64,000 nt of DNA, taken from contig JAZLFR010000031.1 of the NCBI GenBank assembly GCA_045615885.1, forward strand, positions 1 through 64,000, read 5' to 3'. Source of the DNA: UBA1765 sp045615885. Lineage in GTDB: Bacteria; Fibrobacterota; Fibrobacteria; Fibrobacterales; Fibrobacteraceae. Position numbers and translations under genes: made by a program. Under the pieces are notes generated by a model. It saw nothing but the letters and a program-made list of their open reading frames with translations, made no database searches and was not told the origin of the DNA. This document shows, in pieces, positions 15,100-22,258 of this stretch. How positions within the stretch are numbered: position 1 is the stretch's first letter; each line of letters starts with the position of its first letter.

Positions 15100-16533
15100 A
15101 TGCAAACCAAAGAATTACTGGACTTAATCGATACCGTAATCGGGCTAAAATCCGAGAGCAACTACATCGAAATCAAAAAAGCTGCCAACGGCTGCCCAAA
15201 AATCATTGACACATTGTCATCCTTCTCCAACCAAAGAGACGGAGGCTTCATTCTATTCGGCATTGATGAAAGTTCCGATTTTGACATCTGTGGCGTATAT
15301 GACGCAGCGGACTTGCAAAAAAAGATCGCGGAGCAGTGCCTGCAAATGGAACCCGAAGTCAAGGCTTTGTGCACCGTTTGCGATTACAACGGGAAAACAA
15401 TCGTCTGTGCAGAAATTCCAGAAGTCGAAGACTTTCAAAAGCCCTGCTTTTACAAAGGCGCCGGCCGCCTCCGCGGCTCATTCGTTAGAGTTGGCGACAG
15501 CGACCGTCAAATGACAGAATACGAAGTCTATAGTTACGAGGCTTTCCGTAAAAAAATCGAGGACGAATTGCGCCCTGTGGAGCGCGCTGAAATTTCCGAA
15601 ATACACACAAACGCTTTAAAGGATTTCAAGAAGTACCTTTCCAGCGCCAAGCCAAATGTTGCCGCATTAGCACCCCAGAAAACATATCAGCTTCTTGGTT
15701 TTATTTCTGGCGAGCATCCGACTATCGTTGGCTTATTCATGTTTTCAAACTATCCTCAAGGATTTTTTCCGCAACTTTGCATTACTGCAGTTTCTATACA
15801 CGGAACACAGATTGGCGCCGCTAGCGAAATTGGGGAACGCTTCCTAGACAACAGACGTATCGAAGGTTCCATCAAACAAATGTACCAGGGCGCAGTGGAT
15901 TTTGTCCTGAAAAACACAAAGGTCCGGACTGTGATAGACGAATCAACAGGGAAAAGGAAAGATGTTCCAGAATATCCTGTGGTGGCGATCCGCGAAATCA
16001 TAATGAATGCGCTGGTGCATCGAGATTACAGCATCCACACAGACAATAGCCCCATATCCATTAGAATTTTTTCAGACCGCATCGAGTTTGAAAACCCCGG
16101 TGGACTTTACGGAAGAACAACCATTAAAACTTTAGGAGAATACGGAGCCGACACTCGCAACCCCTACTTGGCAAACGCTCTTGAAGTTATTGGTCAAACA
16201 GAAAACCGTTATTCCGGGATTCCAACCATCCGGAACGCTATGGCGGCAGCCCACCTAAAAGAGCCTCTTTTTGAAAGTAGCCACGGAGTATTTCGTGTAA
16301 CATTGTTTAACACAATAGTTTCCGCAGAACAACCCGATGAATTCCAGCAAGAAATTCTGAACTTTTGCAAAACGCCAAAAAGCAGAAATGAATTAGCCAA
16401 AAATTTTGGGAACCGCATCACGATTGCCTATCTTATGGCCAAGTATATAGCCCCCATGGTTGAAAAAGGCTTGTTGAGATATACAATCCCAAACAAGCCC
16501 AAAAGCAAGAATCAAAAATATGTGCAAGTATAA
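15100..16533 (+). CDS. AlbA_2/Schlafen-type ATP-binding protein (RecG-like transcriptional regulator family)
   Basis: A 477-residue protein with an N-terminal AlbA_2 (divergent AAA-4/Schlafen) domain at about residues 15-135 (SNYIEIKKAANGCPKI, GGFILFGIDESSDFDICGV, GSFVRVGDSDRQMT). A GHKL-type ATP-binding module follows, with REIIMNALVHRDYSIH at about 297-312 and FENPGGLYG near 330. The end is a winged-helix-like domain (KSRNELAKNFGNRITIAYLM). The architecture matches proteins annotated as putative transcriptional regulators or RecG-like ATP-binding proteins, many of which sit in accessory or defence regions. It lacks helicase motifs, so it is not RecG itself. The upstream region is strongly AT-rich. 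Confidence 0.82.
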   Translation: MQTKELLDLIDTVIGLKSESNYIEIKKAANGCPKIIDTLSSFSNQRDGGFILFGIDESSDFDICGVYDAADLQKKIAEQCLQMEPEVKALCTVCDYNGKTIVCAEIPEVEDFQKPCFYKGAGRLRGSFVRVGDSDRQMTEYEVYSYEAFRKKIEDELRPVERAEISEIHTNALKDFKKYLSSAKPNVAALAPQKTYQLLGFISGEHPTIVGLFMFSNYPQGFFPQLCITAVSIHGTQIGAASEIGERFLDNRRIEGSIKQMYQGAVDFVLKNTKVRTVIDESTGKRKDVPEYPVVAIREIIMNALVHRDYSIHTDNSPISIRIFSDRIEFENPGGLYGRTTIKTLGEYGADTRNPYLANALEVIGQTENRYSGIPTIRNAMAAAHLKEPLFESSHGVFRVTLFNTIVSAEQPDEFQQEILNFCKTPKSRNELAKNFGNRITIAYLMAKYIAPMVEKGLLRYTIPNKPKSKNQKYVQV

Positions 16534-16551
16534 TGCGAGATTGAGTTTCGG

Positions 16552-16764
16552 GGCTTTGCGCCACTAGGCCTTGGCTTGGTGACATCCAGTTGGCTGGGCA
16601 AGTGCCACCCGTTTGGGCAAGCACTCATTGCGGCTTCCCAGGTGTATAAACGACCTAATATATTGCAGAAGGCTGGATTGTTATTATAACACTAAGAACC
16701 GTCTGTTTTTACATTAAGATTCTCCGACATCCACACAGAGTCTTTTCATTATTTTAGATTTCAT
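16552..16764 (-). pseudogene. Decayed FISUMP-domain lipoprotein gene
   Basis: Reading leftward from an ATG at 16764 the sequence gives MKSKIMKRLCVDVGES then stop. In another frame it continues ENLNVKTDGS, stop, CYNNNPAFCNILGRLYTWEA, then AMSACPNGWHLPS. This is the FISUMP core seen intact in the gene at 18318-19010 (KNLNVDVPGSMCYDN..., GRLYTWEAAMNACPGGWHLP). The segment encoding the lipobox and the domain start is deleted, an in-frame stop interrupts the core, and everything after GWHLPS is lost up to a 30-base tail shared with the intact copy. Clearly a pseudogene. Confidence 0.85.
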
Positions 16765-17029
16765 TTTTTTCTCCTTCGTGTTTTTAATTCCTTTTAAAAG
16801 AGCTCCTAAACCATCGGTCAATTCCTTCTCAAAAGGTTTTTCATTTTCTCGCCTCGCCAGCCAAATGTAAACAAAAAAAACAATGTCAAGTAAATTTTCA
16901 AAAACAGGCTCTTTTTGAGGCAATTTTTTGCACTGCCACTGCAGTTTTTGCACATTTACCCCGGTCGCAAGCGTTGCGGCAACATTTTTATCGATAATTC
17001 CCTCCTTTTGACAGATTCTACACGGCAAA
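16552..17029 (-). repeat. Duplicated FISUMP locus, copy A (decayed)
   Basis: Contains the pseudogene plus about 265 bases of upstream sequence nearly identical to the upstream region of the intact FISUMP gene (copy B, 18263-19273). Shared landmarks are CCTTTTAAAAGAGCTCC, CAATGTCAAGTAAATTTTC, GGTCGCAAGCGTTGCGGCAA and GACAGATTCTACACGGCAAA. Identity stops at 17029 and 19273. Confidence 0.88.
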
Positions 17030-17046
17030 CAGAACATCAAAATTTT

Positions 17047-17076
17047 ACGCAATTTGCGTTACGCATTTTGCGTAAC
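17047..17076. promoter_or_regulatory. Tandem TTACGCA/TGCGTAA palindromes (operator-like)
   Basis: Two adjacent inverted repeats lie in the ATPase promoter: ACGCAATTTGCGT (17047-17059) and GTTACGCATTTTGCGTAAC (17058-17076, 8-bp arms). TATATT follows at 17082-17087, seven bases before the ATG. They therefore cover the -35 to -10 region. Confidence 0.65.
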
Positions 17077-17093
17077 TTTGTTATATTAGAGCC

Positions 17094-18218
17094 ATGATTA
17101 AAGCTGAAAATCCATTTTTTGTGTATGGCTATGGTGGACCGAAATATTTTTGCGACCGCAAAGATGAAACGGACCTGTTAATTTCTGCGCTCAAAAATGG
17201 TCGAAACATCACATTGCTTAGTCCTCGACGCATGGGGAAAACAGGTCTAATCCTACACGCCTTCAACAAAATAAAGGAGCAGAACAAAAATGCAACCTGC
17301 TTCTATATGGATATTTTTCCGACAAGGTCCTTGGAGCAATTTACCGCACTGTTCGGGAAAACTGTTTTAGGAACGTTGGACAGTCTCGGAAAGAAAGCGT
17401 TGAACACGGCAATCCAGGCGTTCAAAAGTTGCAAAGTTGTTGTATCCGCCGACCCCATTTCAGGGAGTCCTCAATCTACCCTTGAATTCCAGCCACAGCA
17501 AACCCAAAGCACATTAGAAGAAATTTTTTCGTACCTAAAAAATTCAGAAAAGGAATGTTTCATCGCCATTGACGAGTTTCAGCAAATCGCAGAATATGAC
17601 GACGAAAATGTAGAAGCATTGCTTCGCTCCCAAATTCAATTTTGCCCCAACGTGCATTTCATCTTTTCTGGCAGCAAGCATCACCTGATGTCAGAAATGT
17701 TCAGCTCCGTGGAGCATCCGTTCTATCGCAGTACCGAAATTGTCAACCTTCACGCAATTACTGAAGAAGCCTATTACGAATTTGCAAATCACTGGATGAA
17801 AATAGCCGAAATCAAATTTCCTCGTGAGATTTTTTCTGCCCTATACGAGCGCCTCGAAGGTCACACCTGGTATATGCAAAGCATTTTAAACCGACTCTAT
17901 GAAATGCATCCAGAAGAAATTTCGCAGAAACACATTAACGACTGCATTTTGCGAATCATCAACTCCGAAACGGATTCTTACCAGCGCTTGTTCAGTTCAC
18001 TTACGGCAAACCAAAATCACTTGCTAACGGCAATCGCTCAAGAAGGAACCGTCGCAAACATCAACGCAGGTGCATTTATTGGCAAATACAAGCTCAAGAC
18101 AGCAAGCAGCGTAAACCGCGCTCTGGAATACCTGCTAGACAAGGAATTTGTGATGGACACACCAAAAGGGTACGTAGTCTATGACAAGTTTTTTGCCCTT
18201 TGGCTCAAGGGATTGTAA
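17094..18218 (+). CDS. P-loop ATPase (archaeal-ATPase/STAND-like)
   Basis: A 374-residue ATP-binding protein. The N-terminal ENPFFVYGYGGPKYFCDRKD is the usual entry of this AAA family. Walker A is SPRRMGKTGL (about residues 43-52), Walker B is CFIAIDEFQQ (155-164), and FIFSGSKHHLMSEMF is the sensor-1-like strand. The C-terminal half has a lid domain and a winged-helix end (ALEYLLDKEFVMDTPKGYVVYDKFFALWL). These proteins are common in multicopy in anaerobes, sometimes with a nuclease, and their role is unclear. The gene sits between two copies of a duplicated FISUMP locus and carries its own palindromic operator, which suggests an inserted accessory gene. No nuclease partner is adjacent. Confidence 0.85.
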   Translation: MIKAENPFFVYGYGGPKYFCDRKDETDLLISALKNGRNITLLSPRRMGKTGLILHAFNKIKEQNKNATCFYMDIFPTRSLEQFTALFGKTVLGTLDSLGKKALNTAIQAFKSCKVVVSADPISGSPQSTLEFQPQQTQSTLEEIFSYLKNSEKECFIAIDEFQQIAEYDDENVEALLRSQIQFCPNVHFIFSGSKHHLMSEMFSSVEHPFYRSTEIVNLHAITEEAYYEFANHWMKIAEIKFPREIFSALYERLEGHTWYMQSILNRLYEMHPEEISQKHINDCILRIINSETDSYQRLFSSLTANQNHLLTAIAQEGTVANINAGAFIGKYKLKTASSVNRALEYLLDKEFVMDTPKGYVVYDKFFALWLKGL

Positions 18219-18220
18219 AA

Positions 18221-18252
18221 AACAAAGCCCCAAGGTTTTGTACCCTGGGGCG
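18221..18252 (-). terminator. Terminator between the ATPase and FISUMP genes
   Basis: GCCCCAAGG/CCCTGGGGC hairpin (18227-18251). The T run (TTTGTTTTTT) is on the minus strand, so it mainly serves the FISUMP gene. Confidence 0.65.
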
Positions 18253-18262
18253 AATGTTTCAA

Positions 18263-19273
18263 GGCTTTGCTTCGCTAGGCCTTGGCTTGGTTTGTCTATG
18301 CGTCTCTCGCCATCGTTTTAATCCCGGAGACAACGAACTGAGAAGGCGTAATCCTTTTCCTTGACGGAAGTGCCCGTAGAGCGATTGCTGAATTCCAGAT
18401 AATAAGCAGAACCCGTGTCTTCCTGAGCAGCCGTAGTGACTACCGTAGATGTCCAAAAACGGAAGATGCTGCCCAAATAGTAGAAGCGAGCGATACCATC
18501 AAGTTCCCTGATGGGAGAGTTTAAATAACCAGCGGGGAGAGCGGAAAAACCGAATGTATTAAGCCCTCCTTTCCAGCTAACATCACGTAGATGGTTGACC
18601 CATTTATCTTCGCCTCTTTCCAACGGTTCTGCATTCAACTTTTTCTGAGTTACTATCTGATCAACCCTGACCATCACAGTCTCCTTAAAGAGATCCGTTT
18701 CCTCCTTGCCAGGCAAATGCCAGCCACCAGGGCAAGCATTCATCGCGGCTTCCCAAGTATAAAGGCGACCGTACTTTTCACAGTTTTCAGGTTTATTGTC
18801 ATAACACATGGAACCCGGTACATCCACATTTAGGTTCTTCGCCATCCAAATCTGCTGACCAATCTTCATCGTGGGATACTTGTTACCGTCCGCATCCGTT
18901 ACCGTAATGCTCACAGGACCTTCCGCATCCTTGCTGGGTTCGCAACCCATTAGGCCAAAAGATGCCAAAGCAAGAGCGGCAACCAACATTTTCATCATTT
19001 TTGATTTCATATTTTCTCCTTGGTATTTTTTATTCCTTTTAAAAGAGCTCCTAAACCATCGGTCAATTCCTTCTCAAAAGGTTTTTCATTTTTTTGTCTT
19101 GTCAGTCAAATGTAAACAAAAAAAAACAATGTCAAGTAAATTTTCAAAAACAGGCTCTTTTGAGGCGATTTTTTGCTCTGCCACTGCAGTTTTTGTATAT
19201 TTACCCCCGGTCGCAAGCGTTGCGGCAACATTTTTATCGATAATTCCCCTTTTGACAGATTCTACACGGCAAA
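18263..19273 (-). repeat. Duplicated FISUMP locus, copy B (intact)
   Basis: Partner of copy A. It includes a 3' tail (CTAGGCCTTGGCTTGGT at about 18275-18291), the intact FISUMP gene and the shared 5' region up to 19273. The upstream part keeps a partially open frame in both copies, but with no Shine-Dalgarno sequence and no recognisable protein. Confidence 0.88.
18318..19010 (-). CDS. FISUMP-domain lipoprotein
   Basis: A 230-residue lipoprotein. Signal peptide residues 1-22 end in FGLMGC (Cys23). One FISUMP domain fills the rest: TVTDADGNKYPTMKIGQQIW, KNLNVDVPGSMCYDN, YGRLYTWEAAMNACPGGWHLP and the closing AFSVRCLRD. FISUMP domains are abundant in Fibrobacter outer-surface proteins and also found in some Bacteroidetes; the function is unknown but surface exposure is likely. 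Unlike the two FISUMP genes at 41-44.5 kb, there is no poly-serine linker. A GGAG lies six bases before the ATG. A decayed paralogue lies about 1.5 kb away. Confidence 0.93.
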   Translation of the reverse strand: MKSKMMKMLVAALALASFGLMGCEPSKDAEGPVSITVTDADGNKYPTMKIGQQIWMAKNLNVDVPGSMCYDNKPENCEKYGRLYTWEAAMNACPGGWHLPGKEETDLFKETVMVRVDQIVTQKKLNAEPLERGEDKWVNHLRDVSWKGGLNTFGFSALPAGYLNSPIRELDGIARFYYLGSIFRFWTSTVVTTAAQEDTGSAYYLEFSNRSTGTSVKEKDYAFSVRCLRD

Positions 19274-19307
19274 TACTGTTTTTTGTCGTATCCAAAAGAA
19301 GGGAAAC

Positions 19308-19640
19308 ATGAGCGTAGAAAAGAGCGCAGAAAAGCGCATCGGCACAATGAAATCTACCTGGCTCCGCAGAAAATGCAGGGCAGAAGCAAAATTTAGAGCA
19401 TTCCAGAATGACTTGCAGCTAAAAGCTGAATACAGCTGGCTAGAGACGGTGTATGACAACCTGCTCTGGTATTGCAATAGCGCACTAGCGTATATCGAAA
19501 CTATACAGCGCACCATTGAATGCAGCGTCACGGAAGAGGATTGGGAGCACTTGAAATTGCTAAACAAGTTCTTCCTGGAGCAATTTTTTATGGAATTTTC
19601 CCGTAATGTTGAGAAATTTTACTATTGGCTCGATGATTAA
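19308..19640 (+). CDS. Hypothetical protein, 110 residues
   Basis: A small soluble protein I do not recognise. The ATG at 19308 is preceded by AAGAAGGG, a good Shine-Dalgarno sequence. The N-terminal third is basic (KSTWLRRKCRAEAKFRAF), the rest is helical with many aromatic residues (YSWLETVYDNLLWYCNSALA, FFLEQFFMEFSRNVEKFYYW), and it ends in LDD. It starts 35 bases beyond the end of the duplicated FISUMP segment, so the breakpoint lies in its promoter region. An upstream extension of the frame runs into the repeat and is unlikely to be translated. Confidence 0.55.
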   Translation: MSVEKSAEKRIGTMKSTWLRRKCRAEAKFRAFQNDLQLKAEYSWLETVYDNLLWYCNSALAYIETIQRTIECSVTEEDWEHLKLLNKFFLEQFFMEFSRNVEKFYYWLDD

Positions 19641-19739
19641 AGTCACAACCCACTCGTAAAAAAAACGCCAATTTTTTGTCAAAAACGGCATTTTGCGTTA
19701 ATTTATACGTAAAAGACGGATTTTTTTAGGCAACCGCCC

Positions 19740-19767
19740 TTTACACACAAATTTATTTTGTTATCTT
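19740..19767 (+). promoter_or_regulatory. rpsP promoter
   Basis: TTTACA (19740-19745) and TATCTT (19762-19767), spacing 16, about 35 bases before rpsP. A TTTTGCGTTAA half-site similar to the ATPase operator lies further upstream (about 19691-19701). Confidence 0.55.
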
Positions 19768-19801
19768 TGGCACAAAACTTAACAACCTAAGAGGTTTATT
19801 T

Positions 19802-20212
19802 ATGGCAACCGTACTTCGTCTCGCTCGTTTCGGCAAGCGTCACAACCCGATTTACCGCGTTGTTGTTATCGACAGCCGCAAGGCTCGCGATGATAGCTTC
19901 ATCGAACAGATCGGTTTTTACAACCCGAACACCAAGGTTCCTGAAATCAAGTTCGAACAGGATCGCGCCCTTTACTGGCTCGGCGTTGGTGCTCAGCCGT
20001 CTGACACCGTAAAGTCCCTCCTCAAGCAGGCCGGCGTTATGGAACTCTTCCATGAAGTTCGCGCAGGCCGCTCCATCGAAGGTAAGGTAGCAACTCCGAA
20101 GGCACCGAAGGCTAAGAAGGCTAAGCTTGGCGAAAAGGCTAAGGCTCGTCTCGAAGCAGAAAAGGCAGCTAAGGAAGCTCCGGCTGAAGAAGCACCGGCA
20201 GCAGAAGCCTAA
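19802..20212 (+). CDS. rpsP: 30S ribosomal protein S16
   Basis: A 136-residue protein. The first 80 residues are a standard bS16 (ATVLRLARFGKRHNPIYRVV, VIDSRKARD, YWLGVGAQPSDTVKSLLKQAG). The C-terminal 45 residues are an Ala/Lys/Glu-rich tail (AKKAKLGEKAKARLEAEKAA), seen as extensions in several phyla. It leads the rpsP-rimM-trmD-rplS cluster, though a terminator and 300 bases of repeat-like DNA separate it from rimM. AAGAGG precedes the ATG. Confidence 0.97.
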   Translation: MATVLRLARFGKRHNPIYRVVVIDSRKARDDSFIEQIGFYNPNTKVPEIKFEQDRALYWLGVGAQPSDTVKSLLKQAGVMELFHEVRAGRSIEGKVATPKAPKAKKAKLGEKAKARLEAEKAAKEAPAEEAPAAEA

Positions 20213-20231
20213 TCGCTTTAAAAGCTTTTCA

Positions 20232-20268
20232 AATAAGGCTCCGCGAAACGCGGGGCCTTATTTTTTGC
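20232..20268 (+). terminator. Terminator after rpsP
   Basis: AATAAGGC-CCGCG and CGCGG-GCCTTATT form a long stem with a GAAA-type loop, followed by T6. Confidence 0.88.
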
Positions 20269-20296
20269 CTGGATTGTTTCGCAGGGCAAAGGCGCG

Positions 20297-20341
20297 TTAA
20301 CTAAACTAACATTGCATGCTATCGCATGCACGTTTAGTTAA
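20297..20341. repeat. Long imperfect palindrome with GCATGC core
   Basis: TTAACTAAAC (20297-20306) pairs with GTTTAGTTAA (20332-20341). Inside, TGCATGC and GCATGCA flank a TATC loop. No gene is present. It belongs with the dispersed repeat that follows. Confidence 0.7.
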
Positions 20342-20480
20342 TGCTTCACTACGTTCGCAATGACACGGTAGGCTACGATTCCCAGGTTTCTCGTTTCTGG
20401 TTTCTGGATTGCCACGCTTCGCTCGCAATGACATGGTAGGGGACAATTTCTGGCATCTTGCTCTTGCATCTGGCATCAGC
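20342..20480. repeat. Dispersed intergenic repeat of the ATTGCGAGCGAAGC type
   Basis: Contains GGATTGCCACGCTTCGCTC followed by GCAATGACATGG, and just before it a related CACTACGTTCGCAATGACA. On the reverse strand these read as the TGTCATTGCGAGCGAAGC word widespread as an intergenic repeat in many bacteria. Between them are quasi-repeats such as CAGGTTTCTCGTTTCTGG. No gene is supported. Confidence 0.65.
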
Positions 20481-20516
20481 ATTGCGGCAAGCCCGTGATT
20501 TTCTATATTGCGCGTT

Positions 20517-21068
20517 ATGCAAGAGTTCGTTACTGTTGGAATTCTCGGCCGCCCGCACGGCGTGCGCGGCCAAATCAAGTGCCACCCGGAAACATACGAC
20601 CTGAACCGCCACAAGCTGCTCAAGGAAGTTTTTGTGCGCAAGTCCGAGAAGGACGAGCCGAAGCAGCTCACCATTACGGCAAGCTCTCTCGCCGGCAAAG
20701 ACTGGATTTTGAAATTCGAAGGCTTTGACGCTCCCGAAACAGTCGCCTGCCTCACAAACAGCGAGCTGCTGATTCCAGAAGAAGAGAGGCTCCCCCTCCC
20801 GGAAGGCATGTACTACTATTCCGACTTTCCGGGCTACAAAGTTTTGCTGGAAAACGGCGAAGAAGTGGGCGAAGTGGAAGAATGCATGGAACTGCCGTCC
20901 GTAAAGGCGTTCCAGGTGAATTTTCACAACGGCAGCAACGCCCTGGTGCCATGGATTGATGACTGCGTGCTTGCAATCGACACTGAAAACGAGACAATCA
21001 CTTGCAACGCAGACTTCATCAACAGCCTGCTTGCAAACGATGCCGAAGGGAACCGCGATGAAAATTGA
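20517..21068 (+). CDS. rimM: Ribosome maturation factor RimM
   Basis: A 183-residue protein that assists maturation of the 30S head by binding S19. The N-terminal barrel is clear (FVTVGILGRPHGVRGQIKCH), as is the PRC-barrel half (LPEGMYYYSDFPGYKVLLEN, ALVPWIDDCVLAID). The ATG at 20517 is preferred over a TTG at 20508. It overlaps trmD by 11 bases. Confidence 0.95.
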   Translation: MQEFVTVGILGRPHGVRGQIKCHPETYDLNRHKLLKEVFVRKSEKDEPKQLTITASSLAGKDWILKFEGFDAPETVACLTNSELLIPEEERLPLPEGMYYYSDFPGYKVLLENGEEVGEVEECMELPSVKAFQVNFHNGSNALVPWIDDCVLAIDTENETITCNADFINSLLANDAEGNRDEN

Positions 21069-21738
21069 TTGCGTGACGATCTTCCCAGAGATGTTCACAC
21101 CGCTCGAACACTCCATCATGGGCCGAGCCCGCAAAAACGGCCTGCTCGAATTCAACACAGTCTATTTGCGCGATTTTGCAATCAACGATTACGGCCAGGT
21201 CGATGACACTCCATACGGCGGCGAGCCCGGCATGGTCATTCGCCCGGAACCGCTCGCGGCGGCAATCCGCAGCACGGGCGTCAAGGAAGACGGCGGCAAG
21301 GTGATTTACCTAACAGCCGACGGCGTTCCGTTCACGCATAAAATTGCCGAAGAGCTTTCTAAGGAAAAGCACCTGGTGCTTGTTTGCGGCCACTACAAGG
21401 GCATTGACGAACGCATCCGCGAGTCCGAAGTGGACATGGAAATCTCTATTGGCGACTTCGTGGTGAGCGGCGGGGAACTCCCGGCAATGCTCGTGACCGA
21501 TGCAGTGGTACGCCTGATCGATGGCGCACTTGGCAACCGAGGCTCCGGCGACACGGACTCCTTTGCCGAAGGCCTGCTCGGATGGCCAGTATATACCAAA
21601 CCGGCTGTCTTTGAAGGCAAGGCCGTGCCAGACATTCTGCTTTCGGGCAACCACAAGAAAATCGAGGAGTGGCGGCGCGAAATTTCACTAAAACGCACCC
21701 AGGAAAGGCGCCCCGACCTGCTCAAAAAGCAACCTTAA
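21058..21738 (+). CDS. trmD: tRNA (guanine-N1)-methyltransferase
   Basis: A 226-residue SPOUT methyltransferase that makes m1G37 in tRNAs and prevents frameshifting. Signature stretches are KIDCVTIFPEMFTPLEHSI, DDTPYGGEPGMV, VCGHYKGIDERI and SIGDFVVSGGELPAM (knotted SAM site). The start at 21058 lies inside the end of rimM, implying coupled translation. Full family length. Confidence 0.97.
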   Translation: MKIDCVTIFPEMFTPLEHSIMGRARKNGLLEFNTVYLRDFAINDYGQVDDTPYGGEPGMVIRPEPLAAAIRSTGVKEDGGKVIYLTADGVPFTHKIAEELSKEKHLVLVCGHYKGIDERIRESEVDMEISIGDFVVSGGELPAMLVTDAVVRLIDGALGNRGSGDTDSFAEGLLGWPVYTKPAVFEGKAVPDILLSGNHKKIEEWRREISLKRTQERRPDLLKKQP

Positions 21739-21910
21739 AAGTCAAATTTTAAGAAGTGCAATTGTATTTATAAGTATTTGAAATAGCGAAATTTGCACAA
21801 AAACGCCACATCCAAATCTTAATCCTGAATTCTTGCCTCTTAATTAAACTCTGACCCTTGCAAAATTTGAAATAGATACTAAATTTGGCACCAACTAAAA
21901 TGAGGTCATT
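21739..21910 (+). promoter_or_regulatory. rplS leader
   Basis: A 172-base AT-rich leader. A plausible promoter is TTGCAA (near 21857) with TAAATT 16 bases further on. GTGCAA near 21757 can pair with TTGCAC near 21792. A GAGGT sits before the rplS ATG. L19 may therefore be made from its own transcript. Confidence 0.4.
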
Positions 21911-22258
21911 ATGTCTTTGAACATCGAAGCTATTCAGCAAGAAAACACCAAGACTGACTTGGTTGCTGTTCGCACCGGTGATACCGTTACGGTAAACGTA
22001 AAGGTTATCGAAGGTACCAAGGAACGCATCCAGCCGTTTAAGGGTGTTGTTATTCAGCACAAGAACTCTGGCATTTCCGAAACTCTTACCGTCCGTAAGA
22101 TGTCCGGTAACGTTGCCGTAGAACGCATTTTCCCGGTGCACAGCCCGCGTATCGCTTCCATCGTCGTCGATCGCCCGGGTAAGGTTCGCCAGGCTCGCAT
22201 CTTCTACATGCGCGATCTCCGCGGCAAGGCAGCCCGTATTCTTGAACGCCAGGACTAA
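21911..22258 (+). CDS. rplS: 50S ribosomal protein L19
   Basis: A 115-residue bL19 located at the 30S-50S interface. Recognised by DTVTVNVKVIEGTKERIQPF, the GVVIQHKNSGISETLTVRK stretch, VERIFPVHSPRI and the basic tail RQARIFYMRDLRGKAARI. Normal length. The following cyclic-nucleotide-binding-like gene overlaps its 3' end. Confidence 0.97.
   Translation: MSLNIEAIQQENTKTDLVAVRTGDTVTVNVKVIEGTKERIQPFKGVVIQHKNSGISETLTVRKMSGNVAVERIFPVHSPRIASIVVDRPGKVRQARIFYMRDLRGKAARILERQD

Noticed and set aside
16714..17052. 112-codon minus-strand frame in the duplicated FISUMP leader
   Set aside because: Explained as leader plus the start of a decayed FISUMP gene; the other copy breaks the frame and no ribosome site precedes it.
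21739..21910. L19 leader RNA as a known autoregulatory structure
   Set aside because: Only a weak 6-bp pairing is visible; not enough to name a structured leader.
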